Shown piece after piece: positions 1 to 5,512 of a stretch of 64,000 nt of DNA. A program made the translations under genes and the position numbers. Every line of letters begins with the position of its first letter. Position 1 is the first letter of the stretch. The notes beneath the pieces were generated by a model. That model made no database searches and was not told the DNA's origin. It worked only from the letters and a program-made list of their open reading frames with translations. Source of the DNA: Natrialba sp. SSL1 (GTDB lineage: Archaea > Halobacteriota > Halobacteria > Halobacteriales > Natrialbaceae); contig NZ_MASN01000043.1 of assembly GCF_001861355.1 (NCBI RefSeq), positions 1 to 64,000 on the forward strand, read 5' to 3'.

Positions 1-431
1 AATACAGAGCCAAACTACTAGGCAACGAAGAAGAGCGTGCAGTATCGCCCGTTATTGGCGTCATCCTAATGGTTGCAATTACAGTCATTCTTGCGGCTGT
101 GATCGCTGCGTTCGTTCTGGACCTTGGTGACAGCGTTGGTCAGGAAGCCCAGGCGGGTGTGACAATTGAAGTAGATGAAGAAAATAACGAAGTGCAAATA
201 GAGGTAATGTCTCTAGGGAATGCAGATCATGTCGACCTCAAATCCAGTGACTTCGGGAGTGACACGTCTGAAGGCGACTCAGACATTAGCGGGATGACTG
301 TTGGAGACACTGTTACCCTATCCGAAAGTAGCCCGGATGACCTGAATTCGGCAGGGACGATCTCCGCCGTTGCTGTGATTGACGCGGATGGTACAGAGAC
401 ACAGGTTAGCAGCGAGGACTGGGACTTCTAA
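1..431 (+). CDS. archaeal type IV pilin, 5' end outside window
   Basis: Secreted pilin subunit for surface adhesion or motility filaments. The reading frame is open from base 3, so the true start lies upstream; an internal ATG at 69 would remove the signal peptide. The visible N-terminus has the class III signal: a charged stretch, then [12 protein letters not shown], with expected PibD cleavage before the SPVIGV-type hydrophobic H-domain. The H-domain is nearly identical to that of the next gene. The C-terminal part (about 110 residues) is acidic and variable, as in the haloarchaeal PilA (Pilin_N/DUF1628) family. It is only 3 bases from the next pilin, so the two are probably co-transcribed. 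It is more AT-rich than the later core genes. Confidence 0.85.
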   Translation, partial: YRAKLLGNEEERAVSPVIGVILMVAITVILAAVIAAFVLDLGDSVGQEAQAGVTIEVDEENNEVQIEVMSLGNADHVDLKSSDFGSDTSEGDSDISGMTVGDTVTLSESSPDDLNSAGTISAVAVIDADGTETQVSSEDWDF

Positions 432-434
432 ACA

Positions 435-905
435 ATGGTGTTTACCAAGAAACTAGTCGGCAACAAGGACGAGCGTGCTGTTTCTCCTGTTATAGGAGTT
501 ATTCTAATGGTTGCAATTACTGTCATTCTTGCAGCAGTTATTGCAGCATTCGTCTTAGATCTCGGTGGTAGTGTGGGCCAAGAAGCACAAGCAGGCGTAA
601 CGATTGATGTTGACGAAAGTGATCAACATATTCAGGTCGAAGTGACATCGCTCGGCAATGCAGATCATGTTGATATCCAGGGTCTGGAATCAGGTGAAAT
701 CAATAGTAGTGAAAGTGAATTGACTGGTCTCAGTGTGGGTGATACAGTCCGAATTGGTGATGAGGATGATGGTGCTGATGTTCATCTTGAAGCAGCAGAA
801 ACTGACAATGCTATCGATGGAACGGTAACTGCAGTTGCTGAGCTTGAGGAAGACGCTACTCGAACACAAGTTGGCAGCGAAGATTTCGACTTTAACTATT
901 CCTAA
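435..905 (+). CDS. archaeal type IV pilin (PilA-like)
   Basis: Pilin of 156 residues. The N-terminus has a charged leader ending in [14 protein letters not shown], then a roughly 20-residue helix rich in Ala, Val and Ile ([17 protein letters not shown]). This is the PibD-processed signal and the conserved H-domain of haloarchaeal adhesion pilins. The head domain is acidic beta-rich sequence with the shared block LGNADHVD, also present in the upstream pilin, so the pair arose by tandem duplication. Leader and H-domain are much more conserved than the rest, as expected when several pilins share one assembly machine. No assembly ATPase is in the window. AT content is high compared with neighbouring core genes. 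Confidence 0.9.
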   Translation: MVFTKKLVGNKDERAVSPVIGVILMVAITVILAAVIAAFVLDLGGSVGQEAQAGVTIDVDESDQHIQVEVTSLGNADHVDIQGLESGEINSSESELTGLSVGDTVRIGDEDDGADVHLEAAETDNAIDGTVTAVAELEEDATRTQVGSEDFDFNYS

Positions 906-1150
906 TTAAGATCGTTGAATCCGCGGTCCTCGCCGACCGCGTTTCGGATGCAAATCGTCGGCGTCCGTCCGCGACCACTCGAGGGCATCCCGCCGACGAC
1001 TAGCACTTCCACACGTAACATAACTCCAGGACAAGATGGTCCGTTCGTGCGATCTCCCGCTGCTCCGGTGGCACGGTGGTGGCGATTACCGCGGGACCCA
1101 GCAGGCGAAAATCGCGATTGACTCTCTTTTCTAACCGGTGCCGTCAACTC
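906..1150. other. intergenic, nothing convincing
   Basis: Short overlapping frames exist on both strands but none has a convincing composition or homology. The segment around 1050-1075 weakly resembles the 3' part of the provirus gene at 10766 (a CGATCTCCCG-CTGCTC match) and may be further decayed element DNA. Confidence 0.4.
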
Positions 1151-1294
1151 TTAGATGAGTTCGTGCGGTTGTTTTGCACCGTGCTCTCGGAGTTCGCCAT
1201 CGAACTCGTTGAGTGCACGGACGGCAGTATCGGACCGTTCGGTGTCCTTTGTGACAGCTGCCACAATGACGTTTGTATCCAGAAAGAGCTTCAT
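1151..1294 (-). pseudogene. vapC: truncated VapC-type PIN-domain toxin
   Basis: A 47-codon frame beginning MKLFLDTNVIVAAVTKDTER, the classic first strand of a PIN-domain ribonuclease with the first catalytic aspartate (D6). VapC toxins are usually about 130 residues. Here the frame stops after residue 47, so the remaining acidic residues of the active site are missing. The start overlaps the stop of the antitoxin-like gene in ATGA, the normal vapBC arrangement. Most likely an internal deletion destroyed the toxin while the antitoxin remains intact. It lies beside the decayed provirus remnant, which fits a region of repeated deletion. Confidence 0.65.
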
Positions 1295-1443
1295 AGCCGC
1301 TCACGAACGTCACGGACTTCTTCGACAGCGTCCACTTCGACATCAACGGCCAACTCGTTGAGGGCGTCTCCCAGCGGAACCTCTTCGTTGTCCTCCGGAT
1401 TACCGGCCATGAACTCGGCGAAGTCGTCAGTAGTGAGGCTCAT
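1291..1443 (-). CDS. vapB: VapB-like antitoxin
   Basis: A 50-residue acidic protein starting MSLTTDDFAEFMAGNPEDNE. Its size, acidity and four-base overlap with a downstream VapC-like N-terminus support an antitoxin of a type II system. Antitoxins of this kind bind the toxin and repress their own promoter. No clear DNA-binding N-terminus (AbrB or RHH) is recognisable, so the assignment rests mainly on gene context. With the toxin truncated, it is an orphan antitoxin that may still neutralise related toxins. Confidence 0.55.
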   Translation of the reverse strand: MSLTTDDFAEFMAGNPEDNEEVPLGDALNELAVDVEVDAVEEVRDVRERL

Positions 1444-1534
1444 ACCCCCTGATTACACCGCTGGTTGCAAAAGGCTGCTGGTGATCCAAACAAAGCGCGT
1501 ATTGGCCTTCCAAACACCGGTAACAAACTGCGGC

Positions 1535-1882
1535 CTATTCAGTGTCAACGACGATCTCGGTGTCAACCTCGAAGCTCACTGCTCTCGTCGATAGCGTCTC
1601 GGCGATCTCCCGTCGCTGCTCGAGGAGACCCGAGAGGACCGCCACCGCGTTCCACCACGTCGCGGACCCACAGCGGTGGCAGACGTGCTTGAGCGACGTG
1701 AGGTCTTCTGCCTCGAGTTCGGCCGGGACCTTACTCGGATCTTTACTCACTTCAGCGAGCGGGGCGCGCTTGACTCGCGTCCGCCCACACCCACAGCCCA
1801 CGCAGATCGCGTCGACGGGAATCCCGCGCTGGCAATCACTCCGTTCTGAGGGGTGGTTTGTACGGAGAAGTAGATACTGCAT
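1535..1882 (-). pseudogene. chimeric remnant of two provirus genes
   Basis: A 115-codon open frame that is a mosaic. Residues about 21-90 (IPVDAICVGCG..., KHVCHRCGSATWWN) match the zinc-ribbon protein encoded at 13338-13634. The last 25 residues (REIAETLSTRAVSF...) match the C-terminus of the protein encoded at 10766-11056. In the intact provirus these genes are more than 2 kb apart. The first 20 codons come from sequence that is non-coding at the provirus right end (15014 onward). The joint falls at GAATCCC, which also occurs at both donor sites (13556 and 15014). I read this as a deletion derivative of an older, related element, not a functional gene, although the frame is open. Confidence 0.75.
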
Positions 1883-1970
1883 AATTTTGCGCCAGTCACT
1901 CTACCGGCGACTATCGGAACAATTCGAGACGTTACAGAATCGCAGTGGACTCGTCGAGATTTGAACCCGA
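1819..1970. repeat. 152-bp repeat, left copy (ends in att)
   Basis: Aligns without gaps to 15014-15165, about nine bases in ten identical. It includes a 41-bp block identical from GAATCCCGCGCTGGC onward, the block TACCGGCGACTATCGG through CAGAATCGCA, and 25 bp of the tRNA-Ala 3' end. The copy at 15014 is the right end of the intact provirus, so this copy marks the right end of a second, mostly deleted element of the same family. Confidence 0.85.
1946..1970. other. att site (tRNA-Ala 3'-end duplicate), provirus left boundary
   Basis: TGGACTCGTCG-A-GATTTGAACCCGA matches the 3' end of the tRNA-Ala gene (15141-15165) with one mismatch at 1957. Duplication of a tRNA 3' end is the footprint of tyrosine-integrase insertion. 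It separates the old remnant on the left from the intact provirus on the right. Confidence 0.8.
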
Positions 1971-2075
1971 AGGAAGACGGTCGTTCGCTTCGCTCACGCT
2001 GCGACTTCCAGGGCTTCACATCCGCCATCGACGACGATTTGCGGCGCTCACGAATTTGTTCGCGCCGCAGAATAG

Positions 2076-2090
2076 TGGACTCGTCGGGAT
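2076..2090. repeat. second partial att-like copy
   Basis: TGGACTCGTCGGGAT is identical to the last 15 bases of tRNA-Ala (15141-15155) and then diverges. It sits between the att site and the integrase stop, 130 bp inside the element. It could be an arm of the recombination site or a scar of an earlier insertion. Confidence 0.5.
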
Positions 2091-2131
2091 GGTGAAACCC
2101 CGTCGATCATGGTGGTTTTGCAAATCATGGG

Positions 2132-3145
2132 TTACTCTGGAATGTCCTGACGGCGGACCGCCATCTTCTCGCGTTCAGTTCTCGCGTCGTAGTGTTCGTA
2201 CAGCACCTCGAGGGAGACGTCCATTCGCTCGCTGACCGTCTCGGGTGCCGTCTCCTCGTTCAGGTGGTTCGTGATCGCGCCGCGTCGGACCGCGTGGGGC
2301 GATCGGGCGGACGGGCATTTCGATGGGACCGAGCTACGGCTTCGGGCTTCGCATTCCGCGGGCGTCCGGTCGTGTGGGCACTCCGCGTACGTGCACGGGT
2401 GCAGCGCTCGAATGACCCACTTGTAGATCGAATGCCCGCTAGGACGGGTGTCCTGTCGCGTGGTGAACAGCGGCCGGCGACCGTGCTCGTCGACGACGTT
2501 GTTTCGGTCGGGGTTGTCGACGTAGTCGGCGAGAATACGGAACCAGCGCGGCCCAAGGTAGACCCAGCGGCTCCCGTCGTCACCGTTCTTCAGCGGCGTT
2601 TCTGTCTCGGGCCGATGTTCGACTCGGATCGCCTGGTCATCCTCGTCGAGATCGTCGACATCGAGTGCACGCACCGCACCCCGTCGCATCCCGGTCCGCC
2701 AGATCAATGCGATAAGCGCGTGGTCTCGGCTGGCGTAGTGGTGCCGGTCGAAATACCGAAGCGCCTGCTTCGCGCGGTCGGCCTCGAGGAAGACCTCGCG
2801 GGACTCGGCTCCGTCCGGCAGTTCGGGTGCGTGCAGTTTCTCTGCCAGTCCCTTCTCGACGGCTTCGATGTCGGCCCACCAACGCAGGGCCATTCGCACG
2901 CTGCTCAACTGCTTCTGGAGCGTGATCGCAGCGACATCTCCCTGCCGCCAGGAGACGAACAGCGACAGGTCGCGACCGGAGAGGTCGTTCAGGTTGTCGA
3001 TCTCTTTCTCCTCGCACCAGTCGAGAAACACAGACAGTCGGTGCCTGGCGTTTTGCATCGACGATTCGCGGATGCTCGGCTCTCGATGCTCGAGAAACAT
3101 CTCGACGCCCTCGGACGGGGCCAGTGGTTCCAGCCCACCACTCAT
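2132..3145 (-). CDS. int: tyrosine recombinase/integrase
   Basis: 337 residues; inserts and excises the provirus at the tRNA-Ala att site. Residues 10-110 form a SAM-like DNA-binding domain. The catalytic domain shows the first Arg in TGMRRGAVRALD (about 152-162), the H-x-x-R box in SPHAVRRG (H284, R287) and the C-terminal Tyr in LEVLYEHYDARTE (Y316 or Y319). Between these is a cysteine cluster (CTYAECPHDR ... PSKCP, about 251-277) that recurs in haloarchaeal proviral integrases. It is located directly beside the left att. The start overlaps the stop of a tiny upstream frame in ATGA. It is closest in layout to the temperate pleolipovirus SNJ2 integrase family, from memory. Confidence 0.9.
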   Translation of the reverse strand: MSGGLEPLAPSEGVEMFLEHREPSIRESSMQNARHRLSVFLDWCEEKEIDNLNDLSGRDLSLFVSWRQGDVAAITLQKQLSSVRMALRWWADIEAVEKGLAEKLHAPELPDGAESREVFLEADRAKQALRYFDRHHYASRDHALIALIWRTGMRRGAVRALDVDDLDEDDQAIRVEHRPETETPLKNGDDGSRWVYLGPRWFRILADYVDNPDRNNVVDEHGRRPLFTTRQDTRPSGHSIYKWVIRALHPCTYAECPHDRTPAECEARSRSSVPSKCPSARSPHAVRRGAITNHLNEETAPETVSERMDVSLEVLYEHYDARTEREKMAVRRQDIPE

Positions 3146-3219
3146 CGGTTCACCCCGGCCGTGCGGCTGTGCTCAGAAAATGCGATACGCTTACCGTGAT
3201 TGCGCGTTTGGTTTGTCAT
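3142..3219 (-). CDS. possible 25-residue protein coupled to integrase
   Basis: A tiny frame, MTNQTRNHGKRIAFSEHSR and so on, whose TGA overlaps the integrase ATG in ATGA. It is basic. The overlap suggests translational coupling, a leader peptide for the integrase, or chance. No family is recognised. The only support is the overlap geometry that is used repeatedly in this element. Confidence 0.3.
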   Translation of the reverse strand: MTNQTRNHGKRIAFSEHSRTAGVNR

Positions 3220-3247
3220 GGTCTCATTCTTGTGGGACCGCGGACTC

Positions 3248-3288
3248 ACCGTGCGCGCCGTTAGTTGGTTCCTGGGGGCGCGCACGGT
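3248..3288. promoter_or_regulatory. 12-bp perfect inverted repeat
   Basis: Arms ACCGTGCGCGCC (3248-3259) and GGCGCGCACGGT (3277-3288) with a 17-base loop. It lies upstream of the integrase between it and the iteron cluster. It could be a repressor operator, an origin hairpin or a transcription attenuator for the integrase. Confidence 0.6.
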
Positions 3289-3347
3289 CGCTGTCCGTCG
3301 GTAGATCTGATCGAAAGGACCGCTGATACTTAGCCGTTGCAGGGCCG

Positions 3348-3450
3348 TTTCCGATTCTTCCGATAAATCCGGATCTCGTGAAATTCGGGACTTCTGAAGC
3401 CTCCCGCGCGCGTTTATCGATTTCCGATACTTTCCGATTCTGTTTCCGAT
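3348..3450. repeat. iteron-like cluster, five (T)TTCCGAT copies
   Basis: Direct copies of TTTCCGAT start at 3348, 3421, 3431 and 3443, and a TTCCGAT copy at 3358. Spacing is 10, then 63, 10 and 12 bases, so copies pair on one face of the helix. The array lies in the long non-coding segment between integrase and repressor. Such arrays are binding sites for replication initiators (iterons) or cooperative repressors; which applies is not shown by sequence. Confidence 0.65.
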
Positions 3451-3680
3451 AGTGGTTCGGACCCGGATTGACCAGACCGTGGACTGTGGGCCGAGATTCA
3501 AGTACTGCGGTCGATCGGGGCCTTTTTGCTCCCGCGTGTAGCCAGTAAACATGGTTCTTGTCACCAGAGAACCGCTCAGAACCCGTGCCCCTACACGGGT
3601 TTCCTTTCCTACAATCCTCGATGGCTCGAGTTCCGAGTGATCTCTGTCACCGTCAACAAGTAACGACTCTGTATTAAATC

Positions 3681-3696
3681 TTGATACTGTATAGTA
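3681..3696. promoter_or_regulatory. candidate operator of the wHTH repressor
   Basis: Dyad GATACT-GTAT-AGTATC just upstream of the TATA-like element of the winged-helix gene. Its position suits autoregulation by that protein. This is inference from position and symmetry only. Confidence 0.4.
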
Positions 3697-3773
3697 TCAC
3701 TTGTAGTGCCCAAGAGTATTATAACGGGACATGACACGTGTAGTTATGATAAGAAAGCGAGACGGTCGAGTCA

Positions 3774-4040
3774 ATGCGTCCGCTGGTGTCGTGGATGACT
3801 AAGTCAGATCCTGCTATCCTCGAATTTTTCGAGGAAACAGGGATAGCAATGCCACCAGCGGTGGTATCATTCAATATCAAAGGAGTCTCACATCCAACGG
3901 TCAAACGTCGGCTTCCGATTCTGGTTGATCATGGACTTCTCGAGAAGGTAGATGAAGACCGAGGGTACTACCAGATCACCGACCGCGGGCGCGCGTATCT
4001 GAGCGGTGAACTCGAGGCCGACGCCCTCGAAAATCAATGA
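3774..4040 (+). CDS. winged-helix DNA-binding protein, PhiH1-repressor-like
   Basis: 88 residues beginning MRPLVSWMTKSDPAILEFFEE, with the helix-turn-helix around SHPTVKRRLPILVDHGLLEK (about 42-62) and a wing ending YYQITDRGRAYL. This is the typical haloarchaeal virus repressor size and pattern (MRPL-W-M/T-x-D-x-AILEF). It is divergent from the integrase across a region with dyads and iterons, a standard lysogeny-switch layout. It probably represses lytic or integrase transcription. An ATG at 3795 (MTKSDP) is an alternative start, but the MRPL start is conserved in the family as I recall it. Confidence 0.8.
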   Translation: MRPLVSWMTKSDPAILEFFEETGIAMPPAVVSFNIKGVSHPTVKRRLPILVDHGLLEKVDEDRGYYQITDRGRAYLSGELEADALENQ

Positions 4041-4088
4041 CGGTCAAATTACGGTAGTTTGATATCTCCAACGGGTCTTGCTGTGGCT

Positions 4089-4622
4089 ATGCCAACAAGG
4101 AGAAATAGTCTTACTTTGGTAACAACCAGTATTATCTCAATCACTGCAGGATGCGCAGATTTATTAAGTGATGATGCAGAACGCGAGGATATATACGAGG
4201 AAACACTTGATACCTACAGAACCGGACAAACTGATTTTGAGAACGCGATGGAGAAATTTGAACGTGGAGAAGACCTGTTCCAAGACGAGGAATACCTCGA
4301 ATCAGAACGATATTTCCGCGATGCAGAACAGGGATTTGACGCTGCTGCGGATACATTTTCAGAGGTTCGGTCACAGATCAGAGAGTTAGAAGAAATGAAT
4401 TCCGCTGTCGGTCAATCAGAAGAGCTGATTAATGAGGCGTGGGATACTGCAATATCGTTTTCGACGTACTCAGAGTTTCACAAAGAGGATTCAATTGAGG
4501 CACAAGACGATTCGGGAATGGGAGAGGTTCAATTTGAAGCTACTCAACAAACAATGGAAGATGAGGATTATTCACGTAGTGTTCCAGATAACATAGAACT
4601 GACGAGCGAATTCGTTGAGTGA
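4089..4622 (+). CDS. putative Tat lipoprotein, cargo gene
   Basis: 177 residues from ATG 4089. This start gives MPTRRNSLTLVTTSIISITAGC, a twin-arginine signal ending in a lipobox-like TAGC; starting at 4059 would put ten extra residues before the signal. The mature part is acidic and largely helical, with heptad-like stretches (DFENAMEKFERGEDLF, RYFRDAEQGFDAAADTF), suggesting a coiled coil or TPR-like fold on the outer face of the membrane. It is much more AT-rich than the virion genes, and no homologue is recognised in the pleolipovirus core. Likely a moron gene expressed from the lysogen, perhaps acting in superinfection exclusion or host-surface change; this function is a guess. Confidence 0.6.
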   Translation: MPTRRNSLTLVTTSIISITAGCADLLSDDAEREDIYEETLDTYRTGQTDFENAMEKFERGEDLFQDEEYLESERYFRDAEQGFDAAADTFSEVRSQIRELEEMNSAVGQSEELINEAWDTAISFSTYSEFHKEDSIEAQDDSGMGEVQFEATQQTMEDEDYSRSVPDNIELTSEFVE

Positions 4623-4638
4623 ATTTTGGATTGGTAAG

Positions 4639-4815
4639 CTACATATCCAGCAACTTTAGCGTCCATGTTCCCTCACCTTCGTAGCTGACATGGGCGTGAT
4701 GTTCTCCCGCGAGAGATCCGTCTTCGTCGAGGAGATCCTCGAGTTGAAGATCATCCTTGGGGAGCGTTACACCGGTTGATCCGCCGCCTACTTCCTGCAG
4801 TTTTCGAATCGCCAT
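4639..4815 (-). CDS. AbrB/SpoVT-like swapped-hairpin DNA-binding protein
   Basis: 58 residues starting MAIRKLQEVGGGSTGVTLPKDDL. The GGGSTGVTLPK segment is the loop and strand signature of AbrB/MazE/SpoVT domains seen in small haloarchaeal regulators. The C-terminus (SYEGEGTWTLKLLDM) would be an extra beta hairpin. An upstream ATG at 4833 exists, but the TATA-like ACTATAATAG (centre about 4843 on this strand) would place transcription start almost exactly at 4815, making a leaderless mRNA. It is divergent from the structural operon, so it may regulate it. Confidence 0.65.
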   Translation of the reverse strand: MAIRKLQEVGGGSTGVTLPKDDLQLEDLLDEDGSLAGEHHAHVSYEGEGTWTLKLLDM

Positions 4816-4833
4816 ATTCCGCGGGCAACCCAT

Positions 4834-4908
4834 TACCTATTATAGTTAAGGACTATCCAAATAGCTGAGGTATTAGACAGGCCGGATTGACGCTCGATCG
4901 TTGCAACA
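4834..4908. promoter_or_regulatory. divergent promoter for AbrB-like gene and virion operon
   Basis: Contains TATA-like TATTATAGTT for the minus-strand gene and GAGGTATTAGAC (about 4867-4878) for the plus-strand virion operon, plus a short dyad ATAGT-TAAGG-ACTAT. Distances predict leaders under 15 bases on both sides. Confidence 0.45.
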
Positions 4909-5340
4909 ATGGCAACTCAAGACTTTACGTTCGGGAATTTCAACCCCGGCAAAAACGAAGTGGAATTGGTCGACGTGTTCGCTATCGTCCTTGTAGGATA
5001 CTTCTCGCCGATGATTTTCGGGGTTATGTCGTTCTCCATTGACGTGTTCGGTGGCTACGACATGACGGCCCCAATCTGGACCGTCGGTGGGGCGGACATC
5101 TCGGCGGCGCTCATCATCGTGACGTTCAGTTCGTTCTGGATCATCGGGACGAACTTGCTCAACAGTGACACCGATCACTCACAGGAGGAGATGGCGATCT
5201 TCGCCACTGCGCTGCTGTCGCCTATCCTGTTCGTGATGATGCCACCGTTCGAGGCGCTGGTGCTCTGGCACGAGCTTGTTCAGGTGATGTTCAGCGTCTA
5301 CGTGATCGCGGCGACCGTCCTAATCAGCTACCTCGGCTAA
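4909..5340 (+). CDS. pleolipovirus VP3-like internal membrane protein
   Basis: 143 residues with four predicted membrane helices (about 22-45, 60-82, 95-113, 118-142) and little outside them. It is the first gene of the virion cassette, directly before the spike module, the position of the small major membrane protein VP3 in pleolipoviruses. There it sits in the vesicle membrane facing inward. No signal peptide is needed because the first helix would insert. Family assignment rests on size, topology and gene order more than on residue identity. Confidence 0.7.
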   Translation: MATQDFTFGNFNPGKNEVELVDVFAIVLVGYFSPMIFGVMSFSIDVFGGYDMTAPIWTVGGADISAALIIVTFSSFWIIGTNLLNSDTDHSQEEMAIFATALLSPILFVMMPPFEALVLWHELVQVMFSVYVIAATVLISYLG

Positions 5341-5353
5341 TCGGGTGAGTTCA

Positions 5354-5512
5354 ATGAGATTCAAATTTTCAGGTGCTAACGGTTCTGAGTCGCACAGATT
5401 CGCAACTGACGAGCGGGGCATTCACGGGTTCATGCGCGCGGTGGGTGTCGCCTTCCCGTTCGCTGTGTTGTTCCTGTCGCTGGTGTTCATCGGCCTCGGG
5501 GGTGGGTTCTGA
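5354..5512 (+). CDS. small single-span membrane protein in virion operon
   Basis: 52 residues, MRFKFSGANGSESHRFATDE and so on, ending in a membrane segment (VGVAFPFAVLFLSLVFIGLGGG). Its TGA shares a base with the spike ATG (TGATG), so the two are translationally coupled. It follows the VP3-like gene by 13 bases. Small one-span proteins before the spike occur in some pleolipoviruses. It may assist spike assembly or be a minor virion protein. Confidence 0.65.
   Translation: MRFKFSGANGSESHRFATDERGIHGFMRAVGVAFPFAVLFLSLVFIGLGGGF

Larger units (their letters stand above)
3220..3773. promoter_or_regulatory. control region between integrase and repressor
   Basis: A 550-bp non-coding segment. From left to right it holds the 12-bp dyad (3248-3288), the TTTCCGAT array (3348-3450), an 8-bp dyad AACCCGTG/CACGGGTT (3580-3601), a dyad GATACT-GTAT-AGTATC (3681-3696), and a TATA-like TATTATAAC (about 3717-3725) suited to the repressor gene. 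Composition shifts to AT-rich after about 3600. It is the best candidate for a lysogeny switch and possibly a replication origin. Confidence 0.55.

Noticed and set aside
2192-3199. A long plus-strand frame opposite the integrase
   Set aside because: It mirrors the integrase on the other strand, a common effect of GC-rich third positions; it has no motifs and the integrase has all catalytic boxes.
3348-3450. TTTCCGAT repeats as a CRISPR or SSR array
   Set aside because: Unit is 8 bp with uneven 10-63-base spacing; it fits iterons or operators better.
3142-3564. A 140-codon minus-strand frame upstream of the integrase
   Set aside because: Most of it runs across the dyad and the TTTCCGAT array and has non-protein-like composition; only its last 25 codons, which overlap the integrase start, were kept as a weak candidate.
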